NCBI GenBank assembly: GCA_008729055.1
Contig: SDUX01000005.1
Span: forward strand, 1,434,875-1,498,874
Length of the DNA stretch: 64,000 nt
From: Pyropia haitanensis
Taxonomy: Eukaryota > Rhodophyta > Bangiophyceae > Bangiales > Bangiaceae
Direction: 5' to 3'
Shown: one piece after another, positions 41,078 to 53,338 of the stretch
How positions within the stretch are numbered: position 1 is the stretch's first letter
How the letters are laid out: each line of letters begins with the position of its first letter
Notes under the pieces: model-generated
Told to the model about the DNA's origin: nothing
The model's input: the letters and a program-made list of their open reading frames with translations, nothing else
Database searches by the model: none
Position numbers and translations under genes: made by a program

Positions 41078-42393
41078 ATGTTGCTCTCCAGGTCTCTTGG
41101 CGCCGTCTGGCGCCGGGCGCCATCTGCTGCCCCCCCTTTCCCATTGCCCACCCCCGCGTCTACCGCCGCTGTTGCAGAGGTCGCTGCCGGCGACACTGTC
41201 GCCGCCGCCGCCGCCGGCCGCCGGACGCTGCGCCACGCGGCCGCCTCCTCCCCCTTCTGCTTGGGAACCGCCGCTCTGCTGGGTTACCCTCCCGCTACGG
41301 CGCGCCACGCATCCTCCTCTGCTTCCTCCCCCGTCGCTGATGTCGCCCCCCCCCCCCTCGCCCCGGCAGCAGCCGCGCCGGCGGCCCGCCGACGCCGCCG
41401 CTGGGCCTGGACAACGTCCTCCGCATCCCCCTGACAGAGGGCGGCGGCGGGCTCATCCCGCCGGCGGTGCTCGCGGCGCTGTCCATCGACACGGGTGCCG
41501 CTAGCGACGCGAACCGGGCGGCGATTGCACGCAGCGTAGGGGGGGTGCGGCGGCATGAGCGGGATAGCGGCTCCTCCGAGGTGCAGAGTGCGTTTTGGGT
41601 TGGGGGGGCGGGGGTGGGGCTCGTCCCGGGTGTCGCCTTCTTTCTGCCGTGCACTATCGTTGGCCGTTGTTTGTTTCTTTTGTGTGCTGTGCCCTACCCG
41701 GGTGGTGGACCTAACATTGACCTGAGGGGTTGCTGGCGGGGCTCTGGCACGGCTGGCTGTGGCGTTGCGGGGCCTTTCTACTGCTGCTATTTGTTGTTGA
41801 GCTGTCGCCCCCCCTGTTCTTTCTCTCCTAGTTGCGATCATGAGCACCCGCATCGCCTACCTCACCGCCCACCTGCGGACGCACGCAAAGGACCACGTGA
41901 CGCGGCGTTCGCTGGTGAGCCTGGTGGCGAAGCGGCGGCGGATCATGCAGTACCTGCTACGAAAAGATCCAGGTGCGGTTGCGGGGCGGGGGGGGGGGGG
42001 GGGGGGGGAGTAGCGGGAGGCACGCTTGTGGAATGTGGTGGTGGCCCAATAGCGCGGCTGGCACAACTTGCTGCTGAACCCGCGTCCGTGTGTCGACCTT
42101 GAGCTGTGACTGACCTCTGCTGTTGCTCGGGCGCGAGCGTTCTGTCTTGGGTTATCACCCGGAGGCTCTTTTGGTGGCGCTTGTCGATGCCTTTTGGTAC
42201 CCGTGTTGGTGGTATTGCAGAGACGTACATGCGCACGGTGGCGACGCTGAACCTGAGGCCGACGATGGTCTTCAACCCCGACGTGGGCTCCCGCGGAGCC
42301 AAGAAACACCCGACCTTGGCGTTGACGCCGGGCCCGCCTCCAGACGGTGCTGCCGCTGCTACACCTGCTGGCGTCGAGGCGGCAGCCACCTAG
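41078..42393 (+). CDS. Mitochondrial ribosomal protein uS15m
   Basis: Three exons: 41078-41587, 41832-41972 and 42221-42393, with introns of 244 and 248 bp (donors GTGCGT and GTGCGG, acceptors CTCCTAG and TTGCAG). The joints rebuild the uS15 signature: R-R-H-E-R-D-S-G-S-S-E-V-Q-I-A-I-M-S-T-R-I-A-Y-L-T (long motif spanning intron 1), H-A-K-D-H-V-T-R-R-S-L, K-R-R-R-I-M-Q-Y-L-L, then Y-M-R-T-V-A-T-L-N-L-R. The protein binds small-subunit rRNA. A long N-terminal extension rich in Arg, Ser and Ala (M-L-L-S-R-S-L-G-A-V-W-R-R) indicates mitochondrial import. The extension and the S15 core are in different frames, and the switch falls at a run of 12 C (41346-41357), which I take to be a run-length error. 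Confidence 0.88.
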
Positions 42394-42569
42394 GGACTTC
42401 GCCGTCCCCTCCCCCCCGTCCCGCTCGGTTCCGGGTGCCGTTGGCCACCATAAAAGACCGTTGGCTGCGTGCATTGCCGACCCTGCGCACCCTCTAATCC
42501 CTCCTCCCCCCCCTCCCACCTGTTCGCCGGTACGTGGTCATCCTCGCCAATGACCCCCCCCCCCCATGG

Positions 42570-43127
42570 TCAACCTCCCCCCCCCGGGTAGCGGAGGCCA
42601 AAGAGCCGCGAAAAAATGCCCATCAGCACCCCGTCCACGACGTACACAAACGCGACGCTGCCCGCGAGCGACAGGCTCACCAGCACCGCAATCTTGATCA
42701 CCGTGTCGATCGGCGGCCAGGTCAGGTGGCGCGCCTCGGCGAGGGAGCGGGCGGTGGCGTCGCCTGCGCGGAGCGCCGTGTCGCCCACCGCCGTCACCAC
42801 TCGGAGCAGCGGGTTGGCCGACGACGCATGCCGGCTGGGCCGCCGGGGGGGAGGGGGGGGGGGTTGGGCGGGTCCACCGCCGCTCGGGGGGGGGGGGGGG
42901 GGGAGGGCGCGCCGGTGGCCGCCGCAGCCGCCAGCCCAGGGGGGGGTGCGCGGGGAGTGGTCGCCGCCAGGAGCTGGTGCTGCCGGTCGGCGTGCGCAGG
43001 TCTCGCACGGCTGGCCACGACGGCGGCAGGGGCGGGTGGGGTGGAGACGGCTGGTGCCGGCGACAAGCGTCGGCGTCGACGCGTCGGCCGCAGCCAGCCA
43101 GGCTCTGGGGCGGAAGGAGGAAGGCAC
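42570..43127 (-). CDS. secE: Preprotein translocase subunit SecE, plastid type
   Basis: 185 residues. The last ~60 residues are SecE: an amphipathic helix with S-L-A-E-A-R-H-L-T-W-P-P, the conserved E..(x)W-P turn, then a single membrane helix (V-I-K-I-A-V-L-V-S-L-S-L-A-G-S-V-A-F-V-Y-V-V) ending V-D-G-V-L-M-G-I. SecE clamps SecY in the thylakoid Sec translocase. The N-terminal ~110 residues are Pro/Arg/Ser-rich and start M-P-S-S-F-R, a plausible transit peptide. Red plastid genomes carry secY and secA, while secE is expected in the nucleus. C/G runs in the leader make the exact N-terminus unsure. It is convergent with uS15m, 176 bp between stops. Confidence 0.85.
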   Translation of the reverse strand: MPSSFRPRAWLAAADASTPTLVAGTSRLHPTRPCRRRGQPCETCARRPAAPAPGGDHSPRTPPWAGGCGGHRRALPPPPPPSGGGPAQPPPPPPRRPSRHASSANPLLRVVTAVGDTALRAGDATARSLAEARHLTWPPIDTVIKIAVLVSLSLAGSVAFVYVVDGVLMGIFSRLFGLRYPGGGG

Positions 43128-43790
43128 AGCCAGAACGCAATGGGGCGGGTGGCAAGGGGAAGCGCGTCATGGTGGGGAGCTACAGCGGGAGTGGGGTAGC
43201 GTCATGGACGCAGAGGTGGTCGGTCAGAGGGAAGGGCTGGGGACGCTGCCGTTGACGAGGGCGACGAAGACAAAGCGCCAACCACCGCGAAAGCGATCCC
43301 GCCGTGCGATGCGACTGCCGACCGGCAGGGCGGGATCAGTGTAATTGATGTCTTCGGATACTTCTATGAACGATGTTGAGACTGGCTCAAAGTGCCTCCT
43401 CATTCATAAAGAATCGTAGTCAAGTCTCTCGAAACAATACTGAATGCATGTCGGAATTTTCTAGCCTCCCAGCGGGGTGGTCGGAGCGACGCGGCTGACA
43501 AGCGCTGGCGCTTCAGTCCCTTGCTCGTTTGCTCGTGCGCTGGTGCCACCAAGCGGCCCGCCACCGCTCCCGAAGTTTTGCCGTAGCCGTCGGCGTGCGG
43601 CCCGTCCCGCCGCCGCAGCCGCAGCGGCGGCTGTGGCGGCCGCAGCGGCGGTGGCGGCGGCCGAGGCGGCAGTTCCTCCTCCCCACCATCGTCTGGGCTG
43701 GCGAGGCCGTCCACACCTCTCCCTCCCCCCATTCCATCACCACCTCCACATACCCTCCTCACCCTCTCTTCTTTCCCACCATGTTGTGTC
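43128..43790. promoter_or_regulatory. Divergent intergenic region, secE/GT61-like gene
   Basis: The centre (43340-43480) is AT-richer than its surroundings. The right end is a CT-rich leader directly before ATG 43791. Confidence 0.4.
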
Positions 43791-45953
43791 CCTCTGCATG
43801 GTGTGGCCGCCCGCCGTTCTGCTCAGGGAGGCCGCGTCGGTTTTCGACTACCGCTGCCGCCACAGCGGTGGCCGCGGCGGTGGCGGCGGTCACGTTGGAG
43901 GCGGCGGCAGCAGCGGCGGCAGCGGCCGCCGCCGCTGGAGCGGGAAACGCCCCTCCCCCTCTGCCCCCACCCCCCAGCGGCGCCACCACCCCCTTTGCCG
44001 GCACGTGGGCGCGCCCCCTCCCGCCCCCCCCCCCGCTTCCCCCCACACGTTTGACTGCGCCGCCCGCCACGCGCAGGCGGCGCGCTCCGCGTGTACGCCC
44101 CCGCGCGACGGCTCGGCGGCCGCCGCGACGGTGCTGCCGGGGCGAGCTGCGCACCACGGCCGAGCCGTCTACGTTGGTGCGTTTGGCGCTGGGGCCGCGG
44201 CCAACCCACACGTCGCGCTGGGCGACCACCTGTGGGCGTTGGCGGCGTACCTTGCCGCCTGTGGGGGGGCCGGGGGTGAGTCGGCAGAGCACACCGCCGC
44301 CGCGGCGGGTGGTCGTGCGGCCGCCGCGTCAGGGGGGGGGGGGGAGCCGCACAGCCGCTGTGGCTGGTGTTTGGGGGCCTGCCCAAGGCGGCGGCGGCAA
44401 TGGATCTGGAGGCCCCCATGGCCGACCCCCCGTCGGCGGCTGCGTCGTGGGCCACCGCCACGGCGCTGACGCTGGCCGCGTACGTGGTGCCGCGGGAGCA
44501 CGTCTTTTTCGCCGACGACCTCGACGGCGGGCCCCGCTGCTTTGATGGCGGCGTCTACACGCTGCGCTCGCTGCCGCAGAGCGGGGGGGGGCAGGACCAC
44601 TCGGCGTTTCGGGGCATGGCCTACCACGCGTGGCAACCCGACGCGGAGCCACCACCGGGGGGGGGGGACGCCCCGGCTGGCGCGCCCACCCCAGCCGCCG
44701 CCGCCGGTTCCAATGCCACTGCCGCCGACAATGACGACGGGGTGCTCGTGGCGGCCGGCCGGCCCGCCCGCGGCGCATACGTGCCCATGTCGCCCGTCGC
44801 ACAGCGGGCGGGCCTCGACCTCCTCCGCGCCGCCCTCCACGCGCGCTTCCACCTCCACCCCGCCGACCGGTTCACTGGCCGCCGCCGTGGCCCCCCCCCC
44901 GTCCCCCTGCCCCGCCACGGCTCCCGCTGGGCGCGCCGCGCGGCGGCCGCGGCGGCCGCGACCGCCCGCGCCGCGGCCGTCGCGTCGCCTGTGCCCGTCG
45001 CGGTGCTCCTTGACGCCCGACCCGACGCGCCGACGCTGCGGTGGGAGGCGACGGCGCCACTGCTGGCACGCCTCCGTGGCATGCGGCGGGTGACCGTCGC
45101 GGCGGTGCCGCGGGGCCTATCCCGCGCGTCCTTTGGTGCGCAGGTCCGCGCGTTTGCCGCGGCGGACGTGGTGCTCGCGCCGCAGGGGGCGGGGCTGGCC
45201 AACCTCGTCGCCGCCCGCGCTGGCGCCCGCGTCGTTGCCGTCTGGCCGTGCTGCTGGGAGGGGGGGGACCTGACCGACCCGGCCACAACGGCGGGCAGCT
45301 GGACGGCGGCGGTCGCGCCGCTGCTGCGCGTGCACCTGTCGTACGTCAAGTGCGCCGAGCTGGACGGGCCGTCGGGCGACCGCCTCGCGTCGCTGACGGT
45401 GGAGGAGCGCCAGACGCCGGGGTGGGTGTGCCACTGGGGGCACCGCCGCTTCTCGCCGCCCAGGTTTGTGACGCCCGTCGTGCCGACGCTCGAGGCACTC
45501 TCCGCCGCGATTGACGCCGTCCGCAACGGCGACGGCGAGGATGACGAGATGTCCCGGATGGGGTCGGCGGCAGAGGCAGGCCCGGGGGGTGGCGGCGGCG
45601 GGACGGTCGGTGGCCTCGCACCGGGTCCGGCCTTTGCGCGCCTGGTGACGGCGTACGAAGCCACCTGGGCGCCCCCGCCAGCGGGCGACGCGTCGGCTCG
45701 GCGGGCGGGCGCGGGCGGCCTCCTCGGCACCCCCATGCGGTGGCTGTTTGGGGACCGGGCGGTGCTAGTGGGCACCGCCGTCGTCACGCTGGTCGGCGTC
45801 ACCGCCCTGTTTGCGCTGGTGCTCGCGTCGGCCACCGCGTCGACGCGGCGCCGGTCGCGGCCGCCCGAATGGGATGGCGGGGGGGGAGGGGGGGACGCGG
45901 TGTTGGGAGGGGGGCGTCGGGGGGGAGGGACCCGCCGACGCCTGCGGGTGTGA
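43791..45953 (+). CDS. GT61-like (DUF563) glycosyltransferase
   Basis: The start ATG 43791 follows a CT-rich leader. The first ~65 residues contain an Ala/Val hydrophobic segment that may be a signal anchor. The reading frame changes at a C run near 44020-44040 and at the G run 44333-44343; joined, the protein is about 720 residues. Recognisable parts: H-T-F-D-C-A-A, Y-V-G-A-F-G-A, P-L-W-L-V-F-G-G-L-P, Y-V-V-P-R-E-H-V-F-F-A-D-D, V-P-V-A-V-L-L-D-A-R and, most telling, A-D-V-V-L-A-P-Q-G-A-G-L-A-N-L-V (the conserved nucleotide-sugar site of GT61) followed by V-V-A-V-W-P. A C-terminal helix (V-V-T-L-V-G-V-T-A-L-F-A-L-V-L) is a second membrane segment. It probably acts in the Golgi on wall polysaccharides or glycoproteins; donor and acceptor are unknown. 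Confidence 0.78.
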
Positions 45954-47616
45954 CCGCCGACGATGAGGATGGGGGGGTGGGGCCGAGGGTCAAACGGCTT
46001 GGCGGTGGGCAGGGGAGGATGGATGGATGAGACTGGTGCTGCAGCGCGGGTGCTACGTCGTCGGATAGGGAGCGGCCAAGGCAATGGGAGAAAGGACAAA
46101 GCAGGACAGTGTCGTCCGGTGTCAGCTGTGTGGCTCGGTGGTGTCAGGGCTAGATGCTCCGCGCGGCCACCCGCTGTCCCGCCCTTTCGGCCGCCGCTTC
46201 CTGCACAACGGTGGCTCTTCGCGGTCTGTCCCACCCGTCCGCCGCGCGGGGCTGCCGACACAGCGACGCCTCCCCCACCCACGCTGTCAGAGTGCCCCAA
46301 TAGAGGAGGGTCACTCACTGTCCATTGGGTGGCTGCCACCCTGACAGCACCCGTATTCAATCACAAGCCACACGACGTTCCTGCGGACCGGTGAACCGAC
46401 ACGCAAGATTTCGCTCGAGCAGCCATCCGCTGCCTTCCTCGGCCGCTGGACAGGAGGTCCGGAGGCCGGCTCGGCGTCGGGACCCTCCGGCGGGTCCCGG
46501 GACCTGACCCATCCACAAGAAACGGCGCCCCCAGGCGACCCACCCCCCCCCCCCACCACTCAGGGTTGTGCGTGACAGAGACACGCACCACTTGAAAGTG
46601 GTCGTGGCGCGAGATCCCGCGCTGTTAACCCCCGCGGCGGCCACCAACCGACCCCCTTTCCACTGCGCGCCGCCGCGCTGCGCGCGTGTCGCAGCGCGTG
46701 CACCGCAGCGGCGTGGGGAGGTGTTGCGTTTTGGCGGCCGGTGCCGCCTTGGCCCGCCACCACACACGACCAGGGGGAGCGACGCCGCGGGCGGGGCGCG
46801 CTCCCGACCGAGGCCACCCGACGGCTGACGCGGTGTGCCCGCCGCGAGCACAGCAAGCCGCGCCGGCGGTGGCCGGATTTAACGTACCGCTCGTCCAGTG
46901 GTGGGCGGCCAACGCGGTTACGTAGGGCGCCACACAGGGTGCTGCGCCCCGGTCGGCAGGCGGGACTACGTATGCACCTTTCGCGCGGGGGGTGAGGCGA
47001 TGCGCCGCTGGCGCAACACCGTCGCTCCGTGATTCAAAAAGGACTCCAGGACCAAGCGGACCCCCCAACGCAACCTGTCTGGGCACACAGAAGGCCTCCC
47101 CCCTGCCCCCCTCCCACACTCCTGACGGCGCCAGCGGCGACGCTCCCCACCGGTGGCGGGAGCGCCGCCCCCCCCCACAGTGGTGGCTTGCCACCCGCGC
47201 CACTGGTGGACTCTGGATCAACGCGCCGCAGGCACCTCCGGCAGCGCGCGCGACCGCCGCGGCGGGCGCGCGCCGCCCGCCACCACCCACTGGTGCGGCC
47301 CACCCCCCCTCCCCATTCAATCGTGCGCAAAGAGAGCGCGCTCGGGCGGACCCGTCGGGAAGGGGGGGGGGGCTGACAGGCGTGCGTGCGCGCGCGCGGC
47401 GCGGTGGGCGGCGCGCCATCCGCCGTCGTCGCCATCCCCCCTGGCCATATCCCCCGCTGTGTGTCCTCTTCAACCCGTCGCCACCGGCGCGGCGCGGACG
47501 CGTCGGCGTCCGCCGCGGCGTGGGTGTTGTGTGGGTGGCCACCCCCCGCCGCCCAGTGTCCGCCGCCGGCGTGGGCGGGCGGGTCAACCCGGCGCCGCCC
47601 CCCCCCCGCGCCCATC
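45954..47616. other. 1.7-kb intergenic region
   Basis: Mixed composition without a defensible gene: frames are short or lack motifs. No tRNA-like fold was found by eye. Confidence 0.4.
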
Positions 47617-47829
47617 ATGGTGCTCGCAGACCCCGCCACGCGCCTCGCGCGCGTGCGGCGGCGCATCGAGCAGCTCCGCGCGAGCAGCCGGCGGTCCGAG
47701 GTCGTCCTCCCACCACCGCCGTCGCTGAGCACCGCCGCGGGCGGCGACGGCGGCGACGGTGGCAACGGTGGCGGCGGTCGCCAAGAGGACGCCCCGGTTG
47801 GCGACGGTGGTGGCGGCAGCGGCGGCGGA

Positions 47830-47861
<32 letters not shown>

Positions 47862-48268
47862 AGGTGGCGGCGGCGGTTGCGGCGGATCGAGCATCGGGCG
47901 GCCGCAGCCGGCGGCCACCCGGTCTGCGTCGACGGTGGGCCCGGCGGCGGCTCCCCCCCCCCCCCCCCCGCTCCACGACGGCCCGTCCGCGCTCGGCGGC
48001 GGCGGCGGTGCCGCCGCCGGCGCCGACGCGTCTCCGCCGACGCGGCCGCCGCGGCGGCCGCGCTTTGCCGCCGCCGCCGAAGCGGCGGTCGCGGCCGCGG
48101 CGGCCGCCGACGGCGGCGGCCGGCCGCCCCGCCGCGGCACCGCCCCGTCCGCCACGCGGGCGAGCAGCGGCCGCGGCCGCGGGTCTGACGGGGGCGCCGC
48201 GGCGGCGGCAGCGTCGCCGCCAGCCGCCGCCCGCGCTGTGTCCGCGCCCGTCCCCCTCGACGGTGACA

Positions 48269-48306
<38 letters not shown>

Positions 48307-49123
48307 CGCGGGCGCGGCGGCTCGCTCGCCGGCGACGCGCCCGACATGGCGCTCGCCGCCGCGCGCGACGCGCGCGCGGCGCTGGGCGGGTGGAAGTCGG
48401 CGGCGCGGGCGCTCGTGTCGAGCGCCGCCGCCGCGCCCACCGGCGGCGGCGGCGCGGCGGCGGCCGCCGCCGCGGCCGGTCGCGAGGCGGGCGGGCACTC
48501 CCCCCCTTCCGGCGCGCCGCCCGCGGCGCGGGACCGCAGCGGCGGCGGCGGCGGGCACCCGCCGCGGCGCTCGAGCGTCGACACGCCGGCTGCGTCGCGG
48601 CGGCCGCGGTCGAGTGGCGAGCGCCGCAGGGGGGGAGCGGGGGGACGGTCGGTGAGCGTCGCCGCCGCCGCCGCGGAGGCACCGCCGCCAGCCGACGGGA
48701 AGAGCCGCCGGGAGCCGTCCCCGCCGCCACCACCGCCGCCGCCGTCAGCCCCACCACCGCCGCCACCGCCACAACAAGCCCAAGAGGCCACGACGGCAGC
48801 CGCAGCGGCGGCAGCGGCGGGCGGGGCGACGGTCAAGGGGCGGCGGCGGCGGAGCCTCGTCGGCGCCACCGCCCTCGTCCGCTCCGCGTCGGCGGTGGCG
48901 GCGGCGGCGCCCGCCGCGCCCGGGCCGCTGCGGTCGCGGCTTGCCGCGCTCGCGCGCGCCGCCGCGTCGCGGCATTCGGCGCCCGCGGCGCCCGCGGCGG
49001 CGGCGGCGACACCAGCGACGGTCGACGTGGCCGACGATGGCGGCAGCGTGGACGGCGGCGGCGGCGCGGCGGGGGCGGCCGCCGGCGGCCGGCCGGCTGA
49101 AAGAGGGGGCCCCGAGCGCAGCG

Positions 49124-49194
<71 letters not shown>

Positions 49195-52100
49195 CAGGCA
49201 ACGTCGCCGCCCGCATCGCCACGGGGGCGGGCCAAGGAGCGGCGCCGGGGGGGGCGGTGCGCGCGTCGCCGCCCGCGTCGCCGCGGGAGCGGACCAAGGA
49301 GCGCCGCCGTGGCGGCGGCGGTGACGCGTCAGCGCACCCACCGGCGCCGGCGGCGACCGCGGTCGCGCCAACGATGGCGGCACCGGCGCCAGCGGCGTCA
49401 GCGGCGTCAGCGGCGGCCGCAACGTCCAAAGGCCCCGCCTCTGCGCCGCCCCCCGCCGCCGCGGGCGGCGGCAGGCCCCCCCACGACGGGGAGGAGGCGC
49501 GGGTGCCGCGGCGGCCCAGCCGCTGGCGCCTCGGCGGCAAGGCCCGCGGGGAGACCGACAAGGCGGCCAAAGGGGGCGGCGGCGGCCGCGCGCGGCGCGC
49601 GGCCGCGGCGGCCGCGGCGGCCGCCGCGGCGGCACCGCCGCCGCCGCCGACCACCGCGTCGCCCGCGGCGCGGCCGGGCGCCACGCCCGCCGCCGCCGCT
49701 AGCGGCCGTGGCGGTGACGCCGCCGCCGCCGACGCGCGGGCGTCGGCGGCGGCGGCAGCAGCGGCGCCCGCCGTGGCCGACGCGGAAGGGAGCTCCGACT
49801 CGCTCTCCCGCCTCAGCTCGGGCTCCCTCCGCATGCGCCGGCGCGCGCCGCCGCTGCGGGTGGAGGTGGACGCGCCCGCGTGGCGTCCCGCCGGGGGGGG
49901 TGGCGGCAGCCCGCCACCGCCGCTGGACGCGCCCGACGGCCGCGCCCGCCCGCCGGGTGGCGGCGGCGGCGAGGACGCCGACGCTGAGCCACCGTCCATC
50001 AACCTCGCCGACTGGCTCGGCGGCGGCTCCCCGCGGCGCGCGCCGTCGGCGGCGGCGGCGGGGACGGCGGGGGGCGCGCCAGAGCGGCGGCTGTCGGCGA
50101 GCGCGGTGCGGCGGAGCCACAGCGTCAACGTGTCCGGGGTGGCGGCGGCGCGGCCCGCCGCCGGCCGCCCCTCCGCCGACCGCCCGCCCTCGTCGGTGGG
50201 CGTGGCGGGCCGGTGGCGGCCCGGCGCGGCCGCGGCACCGCCGGCAGCGGTGGCGGCGGCCGCGGCGGTGGCGCCCGCGGTGGGCGTGCCGCTGTCGTCG
50301 TCGGAGGAGCGGCTCATCTCGCTCATGGCGGCGGGCGACGGCGCCGACGACGACGATGCGTCCGAGCTGGACGACCTGCCGGGCGACTCGACCGGCTCGC
50401 TCAGCGGCCTGTCGGACGGGGGGGACGGCGCCACCTGGGGTGCGCCTGACGGTGGGGCCCGCGGTGGCGGCGGCGGCGGTGCTGGCACCGCCGCCGCGTC
50501 CATCGGCGCCGCCGCGTCCATGGGTGGCGACGGCGACCACTCGCCGTCGGGGGAAGACCCGTCGGCGGTGCTGCTCATGGAGCGCGTCGTCGCGCACGTG
50601 GCCCGCGCGGCGGCGCTGCACTCACCCCGCGCCGACGGCACCAACGGCGGCAGCGCCGCCGCGGCGGCGCCGCTGCCGCCGCCGCCCTCGTCGAGGGCGT
50701 CGCCCCCCACCGCCGCCGGCTTTGCGCGGCGGCTGCAGGGTGGCGGCGGCGGCCACGCGTCGCCGCCCGGCTCGTCGTCGTCCCTGTCAGCTGTGTCGCC
50801 CGCCGGCGGCGGCGACGACCGCCGGCCGCGGCACCGGGGCGGCGCCCCCCGCGGCAGCCGCCCGTCGTCGGGCCGGTCTGCCGCGACGGTCGTCGCCGGC
50901 ACGCCGGTCGTGCGGCCGGGGGTGGCGCCCGCCGGCGCGCGGCGGACGACCACGTTTGGGCCGCCCAAGGCGGCGACAGCGGCAGCGGCAACCATAACAT
51001 CCAGCCGCTCGTCGCGGAGCACCGGCGGCGGCGGCGGTGGCGACGACGCGCGGGTGGCGACCAAGAAGCACAGGCGGGTGGGAGTGGCGGGGGCGCGCTC
51101 CAAGAGCGCGCGGAGCCTGCAGGGCGAGGCGGCGGCGGGCGGCGGCGGCAGCCCCCACCGCTCGTCGTCGCGACCAGGCAACGAGGAGCCGCCGCGCGAT
51201 GGCGTCGATGGCGGTGTCGCCGACGCCACCTCCCCGCCTCGCAAGGCCAAGTCCCGGTCGGTGTCCAAGAAGAGCCGCGACTCGCCGTCCAAGCCGTCTC
51301 GCCGCTCCCGCGACAGCCGCCGGGCAGACGGCACGGCGGCGCCCGCCGCCGAGGACGGGGTGGTGGCCGACGCGGTCGAGGCGGGCGGCAAGGAGAAGCG
51401 GCGGAGCCGGTCCAAGGTCGACCGCGACGGGTCGGGCATCTCCCCCGGCAAGCAGGCCAGGGAGGCGGGCGGCCGCGCCGCCCGCTCCCCACCACCCCTG
51501 GCCGTCCTGCCACCGCCACCGGTAGAGGCAACGTCCCCGCCGCCGTGGTCGCCCCCCACCCACTGGTCCGACCGGCGGGCCGGGCGTGCCCCCGCCGCCA
51601 CCGCCGAAGCCGACGTCGGGCGGGCGCCTCGCGACGGCTACGACGATGACGCCGCGTCTGCAACGTCCCCCCCGCCCCCGCGGGTGACGCCCGCCGAGGC
51701 GGTCGCGCGTGCTGCCGCGCGCGCGGCGGCCCATACGAGCCGCGTCAAGCGCGAGACCGCGGCGAGCGTGGCGGCGGCGCGGGAGGCCGAGGAGGAGCGC
51801 CGCCTCGCGGCGGAGCGGGCCAAGGCGGACCAGCGCCGCGCGCGGCGGCAGGGCGTCAAGGCCGACGCGGCGGCCGCGGCCGTCGCGTCGCCGGGTGGCA
51901 GCGGCGGCGGCAGCAGCGGCGGCGATGCCAAGCGGTCGCCGTCGCCGCCGGTCCGCCGCGCGCCTGTCGTGAATGGCGTGGCGGCCAGCGGAGGGGCCAA
52001 GGCGTCGTCGGTGCGGCAGACCGCGGGTGGCGCTCGCGTCGCCGAGCCCCGCTCCCCTGTGGCTGCGACGCGCCGACACGCCGCGGCGCCAGACGCCGCG

Positions 52101-53306
52101 GCAGACACCAACCCGCCGTCAGCAAAGCCCCGATGGGCGCCGCTGGCACCCAAGTCTTCGGGCCATGCGCCGACGCCACCAACAGCGGCCGCTGCCGCCG
52201 CCGCCCACGCCCTGGACGGCCTGGCCGCCGCGAATGGTGCCGCGCCGTCGGATCCATCGCCGCCGGCGTGGCCATTGCCGTCCACGGCCGTGGCTGCCCG
52301 TGCCAAGGCCACCGCAACACGACCACCACTGGCACGTGCCGCGGTGAACAATGCGGGCGTGGCCGAGGGGCGACTTGGAAACGGCGCGTTGCCGCCTCGT
52401 GATGTGGTCGCCGTGGCCGCCTCTGGCACAACTCTCGCGGCCCTACCATCGGTGGCGGCGACGGACGCTCCACCGGCGGCTGCTGGCCGGAACGTCCAGT
52501 GGTCATCCTCGGACAAGGCCAACGTGGCCGTTCGGATGGGCGGCAGCGACAGTGGCGTCGGCCGGGCCGAGCCGGTGGCGCCCGTGCGCATCTCGTCCGT
52601 CGGCAGTGCGGCGGACGTGCTCGCCGCCGTCGATGCAGACGATACGCTCGTCGCCAATTCCTTCTCCGTCGAGGTGGTCATGGAGACAGACCAGACCGGC
52701 GGGGACGAGCGAATCGTCTCCATCCGCAGCATCCGTCGCGTCAGCACCGACGGGCGGTCGAGCGGGTCGGGCGCTGCGGCGACGGCGGCGGCGGAGGCGG
52801 GCGCGGACGCCGATGACGCGTCCGGCGGGTGGGCGTCGGACGCAAGCAGCGTGCTCAGCGCAGTGGAGCCGACCTCATGGGGCGCGCCACCCCAGCCTGG
52901 CGGCGGTGCGGGCGGCCCACGCTCCGCGGTCGCCGCGAGCCTCGCCCGCATCGCCGAGTCCACCGACGATGACGCGGGCGGCGGCGGCGACGGGTCGGCG
53001 TCGACCGCCGTCGACGCGGTCGACCGGGCGGCGTTCCGGCTCGCCCGCTCCCGCCTGCGGCGGCACAGCACGAGCGACGTGCTCGGCCGCCCCGGCCCGC
53101 GGTCGCGCAAGACGGTGCCGACGCGCCTGCAGTGGGCGCTGACGCCCGACGAAGGTATGTCCCCGGCACGGGAGGCGGCCCTGCTCGCTGCCTATGACGG
53201 GAGGCCCATGTCATCGTCCTCGGTGGCCTGGAGTGACGTGACGCCAATGGAGATGGGGAGCGTAGATGCTGACGCGGGGTCTGGTGGCTTTGGCGGCGTC
53301 GGCGGC

Positions 53307-53338
<32 letters not shown>

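Noticed and set aside
48833..51601. 922-codon minus-strand open frame
   Set aside because: It is the antisense shadow of the giant + gene; it consists of P/A/S/R runs with no domain, and third-position bias supports the other strand.
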